DNA of 52,920 nt, taken from positions 1 to 52,920 of the forward strand of contig JANQHG010000080.1 of assembly GCA_028277115.1 (NCBI GenBank). The letters are read 5' to 3'. Below are positions 16,840-24,622 of the stretch, in pieces (within the stretch, counting starts at the first letter, position 1; each line of letters opens with the position of its first letter). Both the position numbers and the translations under genes were made by a program. The DNA comes from Azospirillaceae bacterium (lineage in GTDB: Bacteria > Pseudomonadota > Alphaproteobacteria > Azospirillales > Azospirillaceae). The notes beneath the pieces are model-generated. The model made no database searches. It worked only from the letters and a program-made list of their open reading frames with translations, and was not told where the DNA came from.

Positions 16840-16977
16840 CTTTTTTTTCCGTCCCCTTTTTTCCATCTCGGTCGGGTGCGGTGCGCTGTCCCCTGTCGTT
16901 CGGGACCCGCAACATCCCCCACCGTCGAACGGCCGGCCGACCGGCCACGACCCTATCATCGCTGGCGTCGCGATCAA

Positions 16978-16998
16978 TGCAAATGGTTCTCATTCTCA
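16978..16998 (-). promoter_or_regulatory. Fur-box match upstream of the feo operon
   Basis: On the minus strand the 21 bases read TGAGAATGAGAACC followed by ATTTGCA. This agrees with the classic Fur consensus (TGATAATGATAATCATTATCA) at 16 of 21 positions. It lies ~140 bases before the first gene of the minus-strand unit and downstream of yidD, in a 302-base gap (16840-17141) with no other recognisable content. Iron repression of the operon is inferred. Confidence 0.65.
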
Positions 16999-17141
16999 AT
17001 TCCCGAGCGTCGTGGTCGGTTACCCGGTGGCGCGCCCCGCGCCGCTGCGGCATGCGACTGCCTCTCGATGTCAGCTCCGGCGCCGCGGCTGCGACAAAAA
17101 AACCAGCGTGCCGCGATCGGATACCGGCGACACCCCGGGGG

Positions 17142-17393
17142 CTACGGCACCGGATCGTAACCGGAGCCGCCGAGCGGGTGGCAGCGCGCGAGCCGACGCA
17201 GGGTCAGCCAGCCGCCCCGGATCGGGCCGTAGCGCCGCAGCGCCTCGGTCGCATAGGCCGAACAGGTCGGCAGGAACCGGCACCGCGGCCCGAGCATCGG
17301 CGACAGCACCAGCCGATAAGCGGTGATCAGCGCGATCAGCGGCGCGGTCGCCCACCGCGCGAGCCGCGACCGCACCGCCGTCGGGCCGGTCAC
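17142..17393 (-). CDS. yidD: membrane protein insertion efficiency factor YidD
   Basis: An 83-residue protein with the YidD signature: [63 protein letters not shown]. The three conserved Cys ([12 protein letters not shown] and RCHP) and the terminal GGxGxDPVP motif are present. The family assists YidC-dependent membrane insertion. The start is GTG at 17393, overlapping the gmd stop (GTGA). It is usually found in the rpmH-rnpA-yidC locus, so its place behind gmd is unusual but the gene looks intact. Confidence 0.93.
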   Translation of the reverse strand: MTGPTAVRSRLARWATAPLIALITAYRLVLSPMLGPRCRFLPTCSAYATEALRRYGPIRGGWLTLRRLARCHPLGGSGYDPVP

Positions 17394-18472
17394 GGCATGA
17401 GCTCGCCACCCGGGCTCACGCAGACCTGCCGGCGGACCAGGTCGAGGTCGCGATCGACCATCTCATCCACCAAATCCGAAAAGCAGGTGGTGTGCCGCCA
17501 GCCCAAACGGTCGCGGGCCCGCGACGGATCACCCAACAGGACATCGACCTCGGTCGGGCGGAAGAAGCGCGGGTCGATCCGCACCACAACCCGGCCGTCG
17601 CGCGCATCAAGGCCGACCTCGTCCACGCCCCGGCCGCGCCACGCGATCGGGCGACCGACCCGGGCGAACGCGCGCTCGACGAACTCGCGCACCGAATGGG
17701 CCTCGCCGGTCGCGAGCACGAAGTCTTCCGGCTGGTCCTGCTGCAGCATCCGCCAGATGCCGTCGACGAAATCGCGGGCATGACCCCAATCGCGCTTGGC
17801 GTCAAGGTTGCCGAGAAACAGTGTGCGCTGCAAACCGAACTCGATCGCGGCGACTGCGCGGGTGATCTTGCGGGTCACGAAGGTCTCACCGCGGATCGGG
17901 CTTTCGTGATTGAACAAGATTCCGTTGCAGGCAAAGACGCCGTAGGCTTCGCGATAGTTGACGGTGATCCAGTAGGCATAGGCCTTGGCCGCGGCATAGG
18001 GGCTGCGCGGATAGAACGGGGTGGTCTCGCGCTGCGGTGTCTCGCGGACCTTGCCGTACAGCTCCGAGGTCGAGGCCTGGTAAAACCGGGTCTTGTGTTC
18101 AAGGCCCAAAATCCGAATCGCTTCGAGCAAGCGCAAGGTGCCGAGCGCGTCGGCATTGGCGGTGTATTCGGGGGTCTCGAAACTGACCTGGACGTGGCTC
18201 TGGGCCGCCAGATTGTAGAGCTCGTCCGGCTGGGTTTCCTGGATCAGGCGGATCAGGTTGGTGGCGTCGGTCATGTCGCCGTAGTGCAGAAAGAACGAGG
18301 TGTCGGCCTCGTGGGGGTCGACATAGAGATGATCGACCCGTTGGGTATTGAACGACGACGACCGCCGTTTGACCCCGTGGACCTGGTAGCCTTTCGATAA
18401 CAGAAGCTCTGAGAGATAGGCGCCGTCCTGGCCGGTGACCCCGGTGATCAAGGCGATTTTTGGTTTCGGCAT
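17390..18472 (-). CDS. gmd: GDP-mannose 4,6-dehydratase
   Basis: A 360-residue SDR enzyme that converts GDP-D-mannose to GDP-4-keto-6-deoxymannose, precursor of GDP-fucose, GDP-rhamnose or perosamine. Visible are the NADP-binding [19 protein letters not shown], the conserved [38 protein letters not shown], catalytic [11 protein letters not shown] and [15 protein letters not shown] (YxxxK), [21 protein letters not shown] and the [13 protein letters not shown] motif. The start [11 protein letters not shown] at 18472 fits the family; the open frame upstream does not. No partner enzyme for the next step is in the window. Confidence 0.95.
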   Translation of the reverse strand: MPKPKIALITGVTGQDGAYLSELLLSKGYQVHGVKRRSSSFNTQRVDHLYVDPHEADTSFFLHYGDMTDATNLIRLIQETQPDELYNLAAQSHVQVSFETPEYTANADALGTLRLLEAIRILGLEHKTRFYQASTSELYGKVRETPQRETTPFYPRSPYAAAKAYAYWITVNYREAYGVFACNGILFNHESPIRGETFVTRKITRAVAAIEFGLQRTLFLGNLDAKRDWGHARDFVDGIWRMLQQDQPEDFVLATGEAHSVREFVERAFARVGRPIAWRGRGVDEVGLDARDGRVVVRIDPRFFRPTEVDVLLGDPSRARDRLGWRHTTCFSDLVDEMVDRDLDLVRRQVCVSPGGELMP

Positions 18473-18693
18473 CAATGCGTTGTCCCAGACGCCGCACGAC
18501 GCGGCGATGCGTCGGCTTGGGGTCCCCGAGCTTGGGCGCCGAGGGCCGCAAGATCGATACCAAAGACAACGAGTTCCTGCACAAGGTCTACGACAAAGGG
18601 CGTGCCGCGGCTCGTGTCGAGATCCTGCGATGGCTGGGTGCCGCACCCGGCGCCGACACCCTCGGCGAGGTGTTCCGCGGCACCGCCCACTGA
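18460..18693 (+). CDS. possible small protein between gmd and the SPFH operon
   Basis: The second half of this frame (from about 18535) reads like genuine protein: [49 protein letters not shown], with a strongly helical, charged sequence and a natural stop. The N-terminal half is Arg-rich and unconvincing, overlaps the gmd 5' end on the other strand and has only a TTG (18460) or ATG (18475) as start. It may be a real ~50-75-residue gene with a start I have mis-set, or the remnant of a longer one. I do not recognise a family. Confidence 0.35.
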   Translation: MVSASMRCPRRRTTRRCVGLGSPSLGAEGRKIDTKDNEFLHKVYDKGRAAARVEILRWLGAAPGADTLGEVFRGTAH

Positions 18694-18700
18694 CCTTGGG

Positions 18701-19669
18701 TCAGGACGCCGGGGCCGGGGGCGGCGACGAGTGATCGAACCCGGAAAGCTCGATCAAACCGAGCAGGCGGTCCGGGTCGGTCAGGTCGGCCGGCAGGACC
18801 ACACGGGTGTCCGTCTGCGCCAAGCCCGCCACGGTTTCGAGCAGCTGTTCGGCGAGCGTCAGCCGCGCCGCGGCCGCGCCGCCCTCTGCCGTCAGCGCGC
18901 CCGCCAGGGTTTCGATCGATTGCGCGGTCGCCTCGGCGATCGCGCGGATTTCCTCGGCCCGGCCCTCGGCCTCGTTGACCATCCGCTGGCGCTCGCCCTC
19001 CGAGCGGTTGATCATCTCGCGCTGCTGGCCTTCCGACAGGTTGATCCGCGACTGGCGGTCGCCCTCGGATTTGGCGACCACGGCGCGGCGGTTGCGCTCG
19101 GCGGTGACTTGCGCCTCCATCGCCGAATGCACCGTGTGCGGCGGCGTGATGTTCTTGATCTCGTAGCGATGGACCCGCAAGCCCCAGGCGTGACCGGCCT
19201 CGTCCAACACCTCGACCACCCGCAGGCTGATCAGGTTGCGTTCCTCGAAGGTCCGGTCGAGGCTGAGCGTGCCGATCACCGAGCGGGTCGTGGTCTGCGC
19301 GAGCTCGATCGCCGCAAGCTCATAGTCGATCACGCCGTAGCTCGCCTTCACCGGATCGACCACCGACATGTAGATCACGCCGTCGACCTCGACCTTGACC
19401 TCGTCGCGGGTAAAGCAGGTCTGCGACGGCACGTCGATCGCGACCTCCTTCAATTCGCGCACGAACGCGACCTTGTCGAGGAACGGCAACAGCGCGTGGA
19501 AGCCCGGCCCGAGCGTCTTGGAGTACCGGCCCAACCGTTCGACGACATAGGCGGAGCGGTTGGGCACGATCCGGATCGACACCACCAGCTTGGCAAGCAC
19601 GACGAGGAACACCGCCGCCCAAAACAGGGTGACCACCAGGTCGGCCGACGGCAGCAGGTCGTAGGTCAT
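18701..19669 (-). CDS. SPFH/Band 7 (stomatin/QmcA-like) membrane protein
   Basis: A 322-residue protein with one N-terminal membrane segment (VVTLFWAAVFLVVLAKLVVSI) followed by the SPFH domain: VPNRSAYVVERLGRYSKTLGPGFHALLPFLDKVAFVRELKEVAIDVPSQTCFTRDEVKVEVDGVIYM, then YGVIDYELAAIELAQTTTRSVIGTLSLD. A coiled Ala/Glu-rich region (EAQVTAERNRRAVVAKSEGDRQSRINLSEGQ...) is typical of stomatins. These form membrane rings around proteases such as FtsH or partner NfeD. Third gene of the unit NfeD-SPFH-SPFH; its ATG is 16 nt after the preceding stop. Confidence 0.93.
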   Translation of the reverse strand: MTYDLLPSADLVVTLFWAAVFLVVLAKLVVSIRIVPNRSAYVVERLGRYSKTLGPGFHALLPFLDKVAFVRELKEVAIDVPSQTCFTRDEVKVEVDGVIYMSVVDPVKASYGVIDYELAAIELAQTTTRSVIGTLSLDRTFEERNLISLRVVEVLDEAGHAWGLRVHRYEIKNITPPHTVHSAMEAQVTAERNRRAVVAKSEGDRQSRINLSEGQQREMINRSEGERQRMVNEAEGRAEEIRAIAEATAQSIETLAGALTAEGGAAAARLTLAEQLLETVAGLAQTDTRVVLPADLTDPDRLLGLIELSGFDHSSPPPAPAS

Positions 19670-19685
19670 GGCACGGCCTCCGGTT

Positions 19686-20621
19686 TCAGCGCGACGGCGG
19701 GGGGTGGGACGGCGGCGCCGCGGCGCCGATCACCTGGGCGACCCCGTCGGCCAAGCCTTTGACGGTCGCAAGCTCGCGCGGCACCACCGTCACCTGGGCT
19801 TCGCCGAGGATGCGCGCCAGCCCCTCGAGATACTGGCGCACCAGCTTCATCTTGACCGCCTCGTTGCCGCCAGGGGCGCGGATCGCCTCGGCGACCCGCC
19901 GGGTCGCCGAGGCGGTTGCCGCCGCGACCACCGAGATCGCCTCGGCGCGGCCGCGCGCCTCGTTGATCCGGCGCTGCTTGTCGCCCTCCGACAGGTTGAT
20001 CGCCGCCTGGCGCTCGCCCTCCGACACGTTGATCATCGCCTCGCGCCCCGCCTCGGCGTTGGTCACCTCGGCGCGCCGTTGGCGCTCGGCCTCCATCTGT
20101 TTTTCCAGCGTGTGCACGACATGGTCGGTCGGGGTGATGTCGCGGATCTCGTAGCGGAGGATCTTGACGCCCCAGGGATCGGACGCGGTGTCGATCTCGC
20201 TGACGATCGCCTCGTTCAGACGGTCGCGTTCCGAGAACACCTGGTCGAGCGGCAGTTTGCCCATTTCCGCGCGCATCGTCGTCTGGGCCAGGTTGATCGC
20301 GGCGCGGCGATAGTCCTCGATGCCGTAGCTCGCGCGTTCCGGGTCGATCACCCTCAAATAGACGATGCCGTCGACATCGACCTGGATGTTGTCGCGGGTG
20401 ATGCAGCTTTGGCTCGGGACGTCGATCACCTGTTCGCGCATCTCGTGGCGGTAGGCGATCCGGTCGAGGAACGGCACCAGGAAATGCGGCCCCGGCACCA
20501 GCACGCGGAGAAACCGGCCGAGCCGTTCGACCACCGCGGCCTGACGCATCGGCACCACCACCAGGGTGTTCCAGGCAATGACCCCGGCGACGATGACCGC
20601 AAGCGTGATCGTCATCCCCAT
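19686..20621 (-). CDS. SPFH/Band 7 (stomatin-like) membrane protein, paralogue
   Basis: A 311-residue paralogue of the next gene. The N-terminal helix (MTITLAVIVAGVIAWNTLVVV) is followed by VVERLGRFLRVLVPGPHFLVPFLDRIAYRHEMREQVIDVPSQSCITRDNIQVDVDGIVYLRVIDPERASYGIEDY and a heptad-rich helical tail with the repeating 'NLSEGDKQRRINEARGRAEAI' pattern. The two SPFH proteins probably form a hetero-oligomer like HflK/HflC. The open frame extends to 20921 through repeat R5; the ATG at 20621 is preceded by AGGAGG six bases away and is the likely start. Confidence 0.92.
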   Translation of the reverse strand: MGMTITLAVIVAGVIAWNTLVVVPMRQAAVVERLGRFLRVLVPGPHFLVPFLDRIAYRHEMREQVIDVPSQSCITRDNIQVDVDGIVYLRVIDPERASYGIEDYRRAAINLAQTTMRAEMGKLPLDQVFSERDRLNEAIVSEIDTASDPWGVKILRYEIRDITPTDHVVHTLEKQMEAERQRRAEVTNAEAGREAMINVSEGERQAAINLSEGDKQRRINEARGRAEAISVVAAATASATRRVAEAIRAPGGNEAVKMKLVRQYLEGLARILGEAQVTVVPRELATVKGLADGVAQVIGAAAPPSHPPPSR

Positions 20622-20671
20622 GCCCGCCCTCCTTGGCGTTCTCTGTTGAATCCATACCGGCCCTGGCTGAA

Positions 20672-20806
20672 ACGCCGTATGCGGCCTGACGGCCGGGCGG
20701 GGGGCGCTGCCCCCTCGACCCCCGCAAGGGGGGGGCGCCCCCCTTGACCCCCACTTACTGGCGGGGGCCAGGGGGCACTCCCTGGTCGCGGGGGGTCGGT
20801 TTCTCG
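20672..20806. repeat. dispersed G/C-palindromic intergenic repeat, copy R5
   Basis: Inverted orientation relative to R2/R3: CGGCCTGACGGCCG, GGGGGGCGCTGCCCCC, CGACCCCCGCAAGGGGGG, GCGCCCCCC, then GGGGGCCAGGGGGC. It lies between the nfeD gene and the first SPFH gene, within one expected operon. Confidence 0.75.
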
Positions 20807-21256
20807 TCAGCCGGACCGCGAACGGCGCAGCGGTGCCACCACCCAACACAACCCGTCCCGCATCAACAACCGCGCCGACAACCCGGCCTCGAGCCGGCCG
20901 TCGAAACAGATCGCAGGCCAACTCGTCTCACCGAACCGGACCCGACCGGGCCGGCCCGGCTCAATTGTCTCGACCACCTCGACGACTCGGCCGGCAACGT
21001 CGGCATCCTCGTCAGTGCTGTCTTCGCTCGCGTCCCCCGGCATCAACCGGGCGACCGCCCCCCGGATCGCCACGGTCAAGGCCATCGAGCCGATGAACCA
21101 CAGCGTCAGCGCCGACAGCACGCCTTCGACCAAACCGAGCCAGACGGCGCCGCCGACCAGGATCGCCGCGCTCCCGAGCCCGATCAGCACTTGGCCGGGC
21201 ACGATGACTTCGAGCAGGCACAAAACGACGCCGCCGGTCAGCCAAGCCTCGACCAT
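20807..21256 (-). CDS. NfeD-family membrane protein
   Basis: A 149-residue short-form NfeD protein. Three or four hydrophobic segments occupy residues ~3-70 (LTGGVVLCLLEVIVPGQVLIGLGSAAILVGGAVWLGLVEGVLSALTLWFIGSMALTVAIRG), followed by an OB-fold domain (AGRVVEVVETIEPGRPGRVRFGETSWPAIC.......GLSARLLMRDGLCWVV). Short NfeD proteins are encoded beside SPFH genes, as here, and act with them in the inner membrane. The promoter of the minus-strand unit is likely in the gap before the divergent pcm gene. Confidence 0.92.
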   Translation of the reverse strand: MVEAWLTGGVVLCLLEVIVPGQVLIGLGSAAILVGGAVWLGLVEGVLSALTLWFIGSMALTVAIRGAVARLMPGDASEDSTDEDADVAGRVVEVVETIEPGRPGRVRFGETSWPAICFDGRLEAGLSARLLMRDGLCWVVAPLRRSRSG

Positions 21257-21426
21257 CGCAGATGTCGTCCTTCCATGATCGATCTCGCCTTATGGTAGCG
21301 CTCGGGACCGAGCCTGTCACCGGTCTCGCCGTTTCCCGGTCGCGGCCCCGGGACCGGCTTATCTTGCGGCCATGCGCGTTCCCGGCGATCATCGCCCAGT
21401 CTACCTCTGACCTGTCCCGGTGCCCT

Positions 21427-22164
21427 ATGATCGTGATCACACTCGTGACCGCCTTGGTGATCGCCGTGACGCTCGGCGGCCCGGCCGGCGCTGCCGACGC
21501 GCCGGTCGCGCGTGCCGCCGAACGCGCCCGGATGATCGACACGATCACGGCGATCGCCGCCCAGACCCGGGTCGCCGGCGCGACCGGGATCGAACGCGCG
21601 GTGCTGGACGCGATCGCGCAGGTACCGCGCCATGAGCTGGTGCCGGCCAATGTCGCGCCCCACGCCTACGACGACCGGCCGTTGCCGATCGGCTACGGCC
21701 AGACGATCTCCCAGCCCTACATCGTCGCCCTGATGACCGACCTGTTGGCGGTCGGGCCGGGCGATCGCGTGCTCGAGGTCGGCACCGGCTCGGGCTACCA
21801 GGCCGCGGTGCTCGCCGCGCTCGGCTGCACCGTCTTTACGATCGAGATCGTGCCGGCGCTCGCCCGGCGCGCCGCGGGCGATCTGGCTCGGATCGGCTCG
21901 CAAGCGGTCACCGTGCGCCAGGGCGACGGCTATTTCGGCTGGCCTGACCAGGGGCCGTTCGACGCCGTCGTGGTCACCGCCGCGGCGAGCCACATCCCGC
22001 CGCCGCTGGTCGCCCAGCTGAAACCAGGCGGGCGGATGGTGATCCCGGTCGGCCCGCCGTTCTACGTCCAGCACCTGGTCCTGGTCGCCAAGGCGGCGGA
22101 CGGCAGCGTCACCACCCGCCGCCTCTTGCCGGTGCGCTTCGTCCCGCTGACCGGCCGGCGTTGA
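21427..22164 (+). CDS. pcm: protein-L-isoaspartate O-methyltransferase, exported form
   Basis: A 245-residue SAM-dependent methyltransferase that repairs isoaspartyl residues. The core shows IAQVPRHELVP, the substrate loop DRPLPIGYGQTISQPYIVALMTDLL, SAM motif VLEVGTGSGYQAAVLAALG and GPFDAVVVTAAASHIPPPLVAQLKPGGRMVIPVG. The start at 21427 gives an N-terminal hydrophobic stretch (IVITLVTALVIAVTLGGPAGAADA) with a typical signal cleavage site, so the enzyme is probably periplasmic rather than cytoplasmic. The frame is open to 21262, but upstream codons are not protein-like. Eight bases separate it from the next gene, so they are likely cotranscribed. Confidence 0.9.
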   Translation: MIVITLVTALVIAVTLGGPAGAADAPVARAAERARMIDTITAIAAQTRVAGATGIERAVLDAIAQVPRHELVPANVAPHAYDDRPLPIGYGQTISQPYIVALMTDLLAVGPGDRVLEVGTGSGYQAAVLAALGCTVFTIEIVPALARRAAGDLARIGSQAVTVRQGDGYFGWPDQGPFDAVVVTAAASHIPPPLVAQLKPGGRMVIPVGPPFYVQHLVLVAKAADGSVTTRRLLPVRFVPLTGRR

Positions 22165-22171
22165 GCGCGCG

Positions 22172-24622
22172 ATGACGCCGGCGCTCGCGGCCGCGGTCGC
22201 CCTGTTGGCGGGCGCGGCGCTCGCCGCCCAGGTGGTGCTGAGCCGCCTGGTCGCGGTCGCGCTGTGGCAACCTTATGCGGTGTTGATCATCAGCCTGGCG
22301 TTGCTGGGGATCGGCGCCTCGGGCACCGCGCTGGCGCTGATCGGCGGCCGGCTGCGCGCGGCGCCTGCGAGCGTGTTCGCGCTCGCCGCCGCCGGCTTTG
22401 CGGTCTCGCTGCCGGCCGCCGCCGCCCTGATCGGCGGGGTCGGGTTCAACCCGCTCGAGGTCATCTGGGACTGGGGCCAGCAGCTGCGGCTGGCCGGGCT
22501 GTGCGTGGTTCTGGCGGTGCCGTTCGCCTGCGCCGGCTTTGCGATCGGCCTCGTGCTCAGCCGGTTCGGCGCCCGCGCCGGCCTCACCTATTTCGCCGAC
22601 CTGGTCGGCGCCGGGCTGGGCGCGCTCGCGACCGCCGGCTGGCTCGCGACCCGGCCGGCCGAGCAGGCGGTGCCGCTGGTCGCCGCTGCGGGCGCGTTGG
22701 CGGCCGGGCTCGCTGTTCTGGCGACCCCGGGCCGGGTCCGTCCGGTGCGGCTCGCGGCGGCCGCGCTGTTGACCGCGGCGCTCGGCCTCGGGCCCGCCGC
22801 CGCCCCGGTCCCGTCACCCTACAAGCCCGAACAGGTCGCGCTGACCGCGCCGGGCGCCGCGCGCCTGGCCACCCGGTCGAGCCCGCTGGGTGCGCTCACC
22901 CTGATCGCAAGCCCCGAGGTGCCGCTGCGCCACGCCCCCGGGCTCGGCTTGACCGCGCGCGCGGTGCCGCCGCCGCAACTCGGGCTTTTTCGCGACGGCC
23001 TCGGTCCGGCGGCACTCCCGCTCGCCGGTCCGGACCCGGCCGCCGCGGGGCTCGGCTATCTCGAAGACCAGATCGCGGCGGTCGCCTATCACCTCGACCT
23101 GCCCGCCGAGCCCGCGGTGTTGGTGCTCGGGCTCGGCGGCGGCGTCGAGGTGTTGCGCGCGCTCCGCCTCGGCGCGACGCGGGTCGATGTCCTCGAGCCC
23201 GACCGCGCACTCGCCGCACTGGTCGCGGCCGCCGGTGCGCACGACGCGGCGGCCGCCCGGCCGCTCGCCGATCCGCGGGTCCGGCTGATCCACGCCGCGC
23301 CGCGCCGGGCGATCGCGATCGCGACCCGGCGCTGGGATTTGGTGGTGGCGTCGCCGGAGACCGGGGTCGGCCGCGCCCCCGCCGGGCTCGACGCCGCCGC
23401 GGCGACGCCGCTCGGCACGGTCGAGGCGGTCCGCGATCTGCTCGACCGCTTGACCGAACGCGGCGCGATCGTGCTGACGCTCGGCCTCGACACGCCGCCG
23501 CGGGCGAGCCTGAAGGCGGTCGCGACCGCACACGCCGCGCTCGCGGCGCGCGGCGTGCCGGCACCGGCCGACCATCTTGCGGTGATCCACGGCTGGGACA
23601 CCGCGACCCTGATCGTCACCCGCGCGCCGCTGACCGCCGCCGGCCGCACCGGTATAGCCCGCTTTGCCGAGACCTACGCCTTCGACCCCGCCCATCTCCC
23701 GGGCGCGTCGACGAGCGGGCACGGCCCGATCAACCAAGCCGGTACGCTGTCGCTGGCCGAGGGCGTCGGCGCGGTGATCGCGCCCGACGCCGCCGCCGAT
23801 TTCCGCGCCGCCTACAAGTTCGACCTCGCCCCGGCGACCGACGACCGGCCCTATGCCGCGCTGACCGCGACCCCGCGCCTGGTTCCGGACCTGCCGGCGC
23901 TGTTCGCCCAGGGCGGCCTGACCCTGATCGACGGCGGTGTCGTGATTCTGGTCGCGGCGTGCGTGATCACCACGGCGCTCGGCGGGCTCGCGATCCTGGC
24001 ACCGCTCGCGGCCCGGCGGCACGAGGCTCCGATCGCGCCCGGCCATCGCGGCTGGACGATCGGTTTTTTTCTTTCGATTGGTTTTGGGTTCATGTTCGTG
24101 GAGATCGCCGCGATCGAGCGGCTGGCGGTCAGGCTCGGGGTGCCGCTCGACGCGCTCGCGATCGTGCTGGGCGTCATGCTGGTCTCGGCCGGTCTCGGCG
24201 CCGGCGTGTCGCGCCGCCTGGTGCCGCGGGTCGGCCGGCCTGGGGTCGCCGCCGCCGCCGCCGCGGTCGCGCTCGGGCTCGCGATCCGCCTGGCGATGCC
24301 GGTGCCGCCGGACCCGCTGATCGGTCCGGTGACGGTCGATCCGGTCGGGCTCGATCTGGTCGGGCTGGGCGCGGTCGCGCTGGCGATGGGGCTGCCGTTC
24401 CCGCTGGCGGTCCGCTTGCTGGCGCGCGACGCGCCCGGGCTGGTGCCGTGGGCCTGGGCGATCAACGGCTGCGCCTCGGTGTCCGGCGCGGTGCTCGCCG
24501 CCCTGGTCGCCCTGTTTGCCGGCACCGTCGCGGCCACCGCGGCGGCGGCCGGCCTGTACGCGGTGGCGGCGCTGGTTGCGGCGGCGGCTATTCCGCCGCC
24601 CGCGGCATCTGCTCCTGGCTGA
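22172..24622 (+). CDS. spermidine-synthase-like multi-span membrane protein
   Basis: An 816-residue fusion of membrane helices and a SAM-fold domain. The first ~210 residues hold about seven hydrophobic segments (LAAAVALLAGAALAAQVVLSRLVAVALW...), the middle (~300-470) is a spermidine-synthase-type domain with VLVLGLGGGVEVLRALRLGATRVDVLEPDRAL and 'RRWDLVVASPE', and the rest returns to membrane helices (WTIGFFLSIGFGFMFVEIAAIERLAVRLGVPLDALAIVLGVML). Such proteins are common in Alphaproteobacteria but no activity is established; true aminopropyl transfer is doubtful. It overlaps the convergent HD-GYP gene by 35 bases at the 3' end. Confidence 0.8.
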   Translation: MTPALAAAVALLAGAALAAQVVLSRLVAVALWQPYAVLIISLALLGIGASGTALALIGGRLRAAPASVFALAAAGFAVSLPAAAALIGGVGFNPLEVIWDWGQQLRLAGLCVVLAVPFACAGFAIGLVLSRFGARAGLTYFADLVGAGLGALATAGWLATRPAEQAVPLVAAAGALAAGLAVLATPGRVRPVRLAAAALLTAALGLGPAAAPVPSPYKPEQVALTAPGAARLATRSSPLGALTLIASPEVPLRHAPGLGLTARAVPPPQLGLFRDGLGPAALPLAGPDPAAAGLGYLEDQIAAVAYHLDLPAEPAVLVLGLGGGVEVLRALRLGATRVDVLEPDRALAALVAAAGAHDAAAARPLADPRVRLIHAAPRRAIAIATRRWDLVVASPETGVGRAPAGLDAAAATPLGTVEAVRDLLDRLTERGAIVLTLGLDTPPRASLKAVATAHAALAARGVPAPADHLAVIHGWDTATLIVTRAPLTAAGRTGIARFAETYAFDPAHLPGASTSGHGPINQAGTLSLAEGVGAVIAPDAAADFRAAYKFDLAPATDDRPYAALTATPRLVPDLPALFAQGGLTLIDGGVVILVAACVITTALGGLAILAPLAARRHEAPIAPGHRGWTIGFFLSIGFGFMFVEIAAIERLAVRLGVPLDALAIVLGVMLVSAGLGAGVSRRLVPRVGRPGVAAAAAAVALGLAIRLAMPVPPDPLIGPVTVDPVGLDLVGLGAVALAMGLPFPLAVRLLARDAPGLVPWAWAINGCASVSGAVLAALVALFAGTVAATAAAAGLYAVAALVAAAAIPPPAASAPG

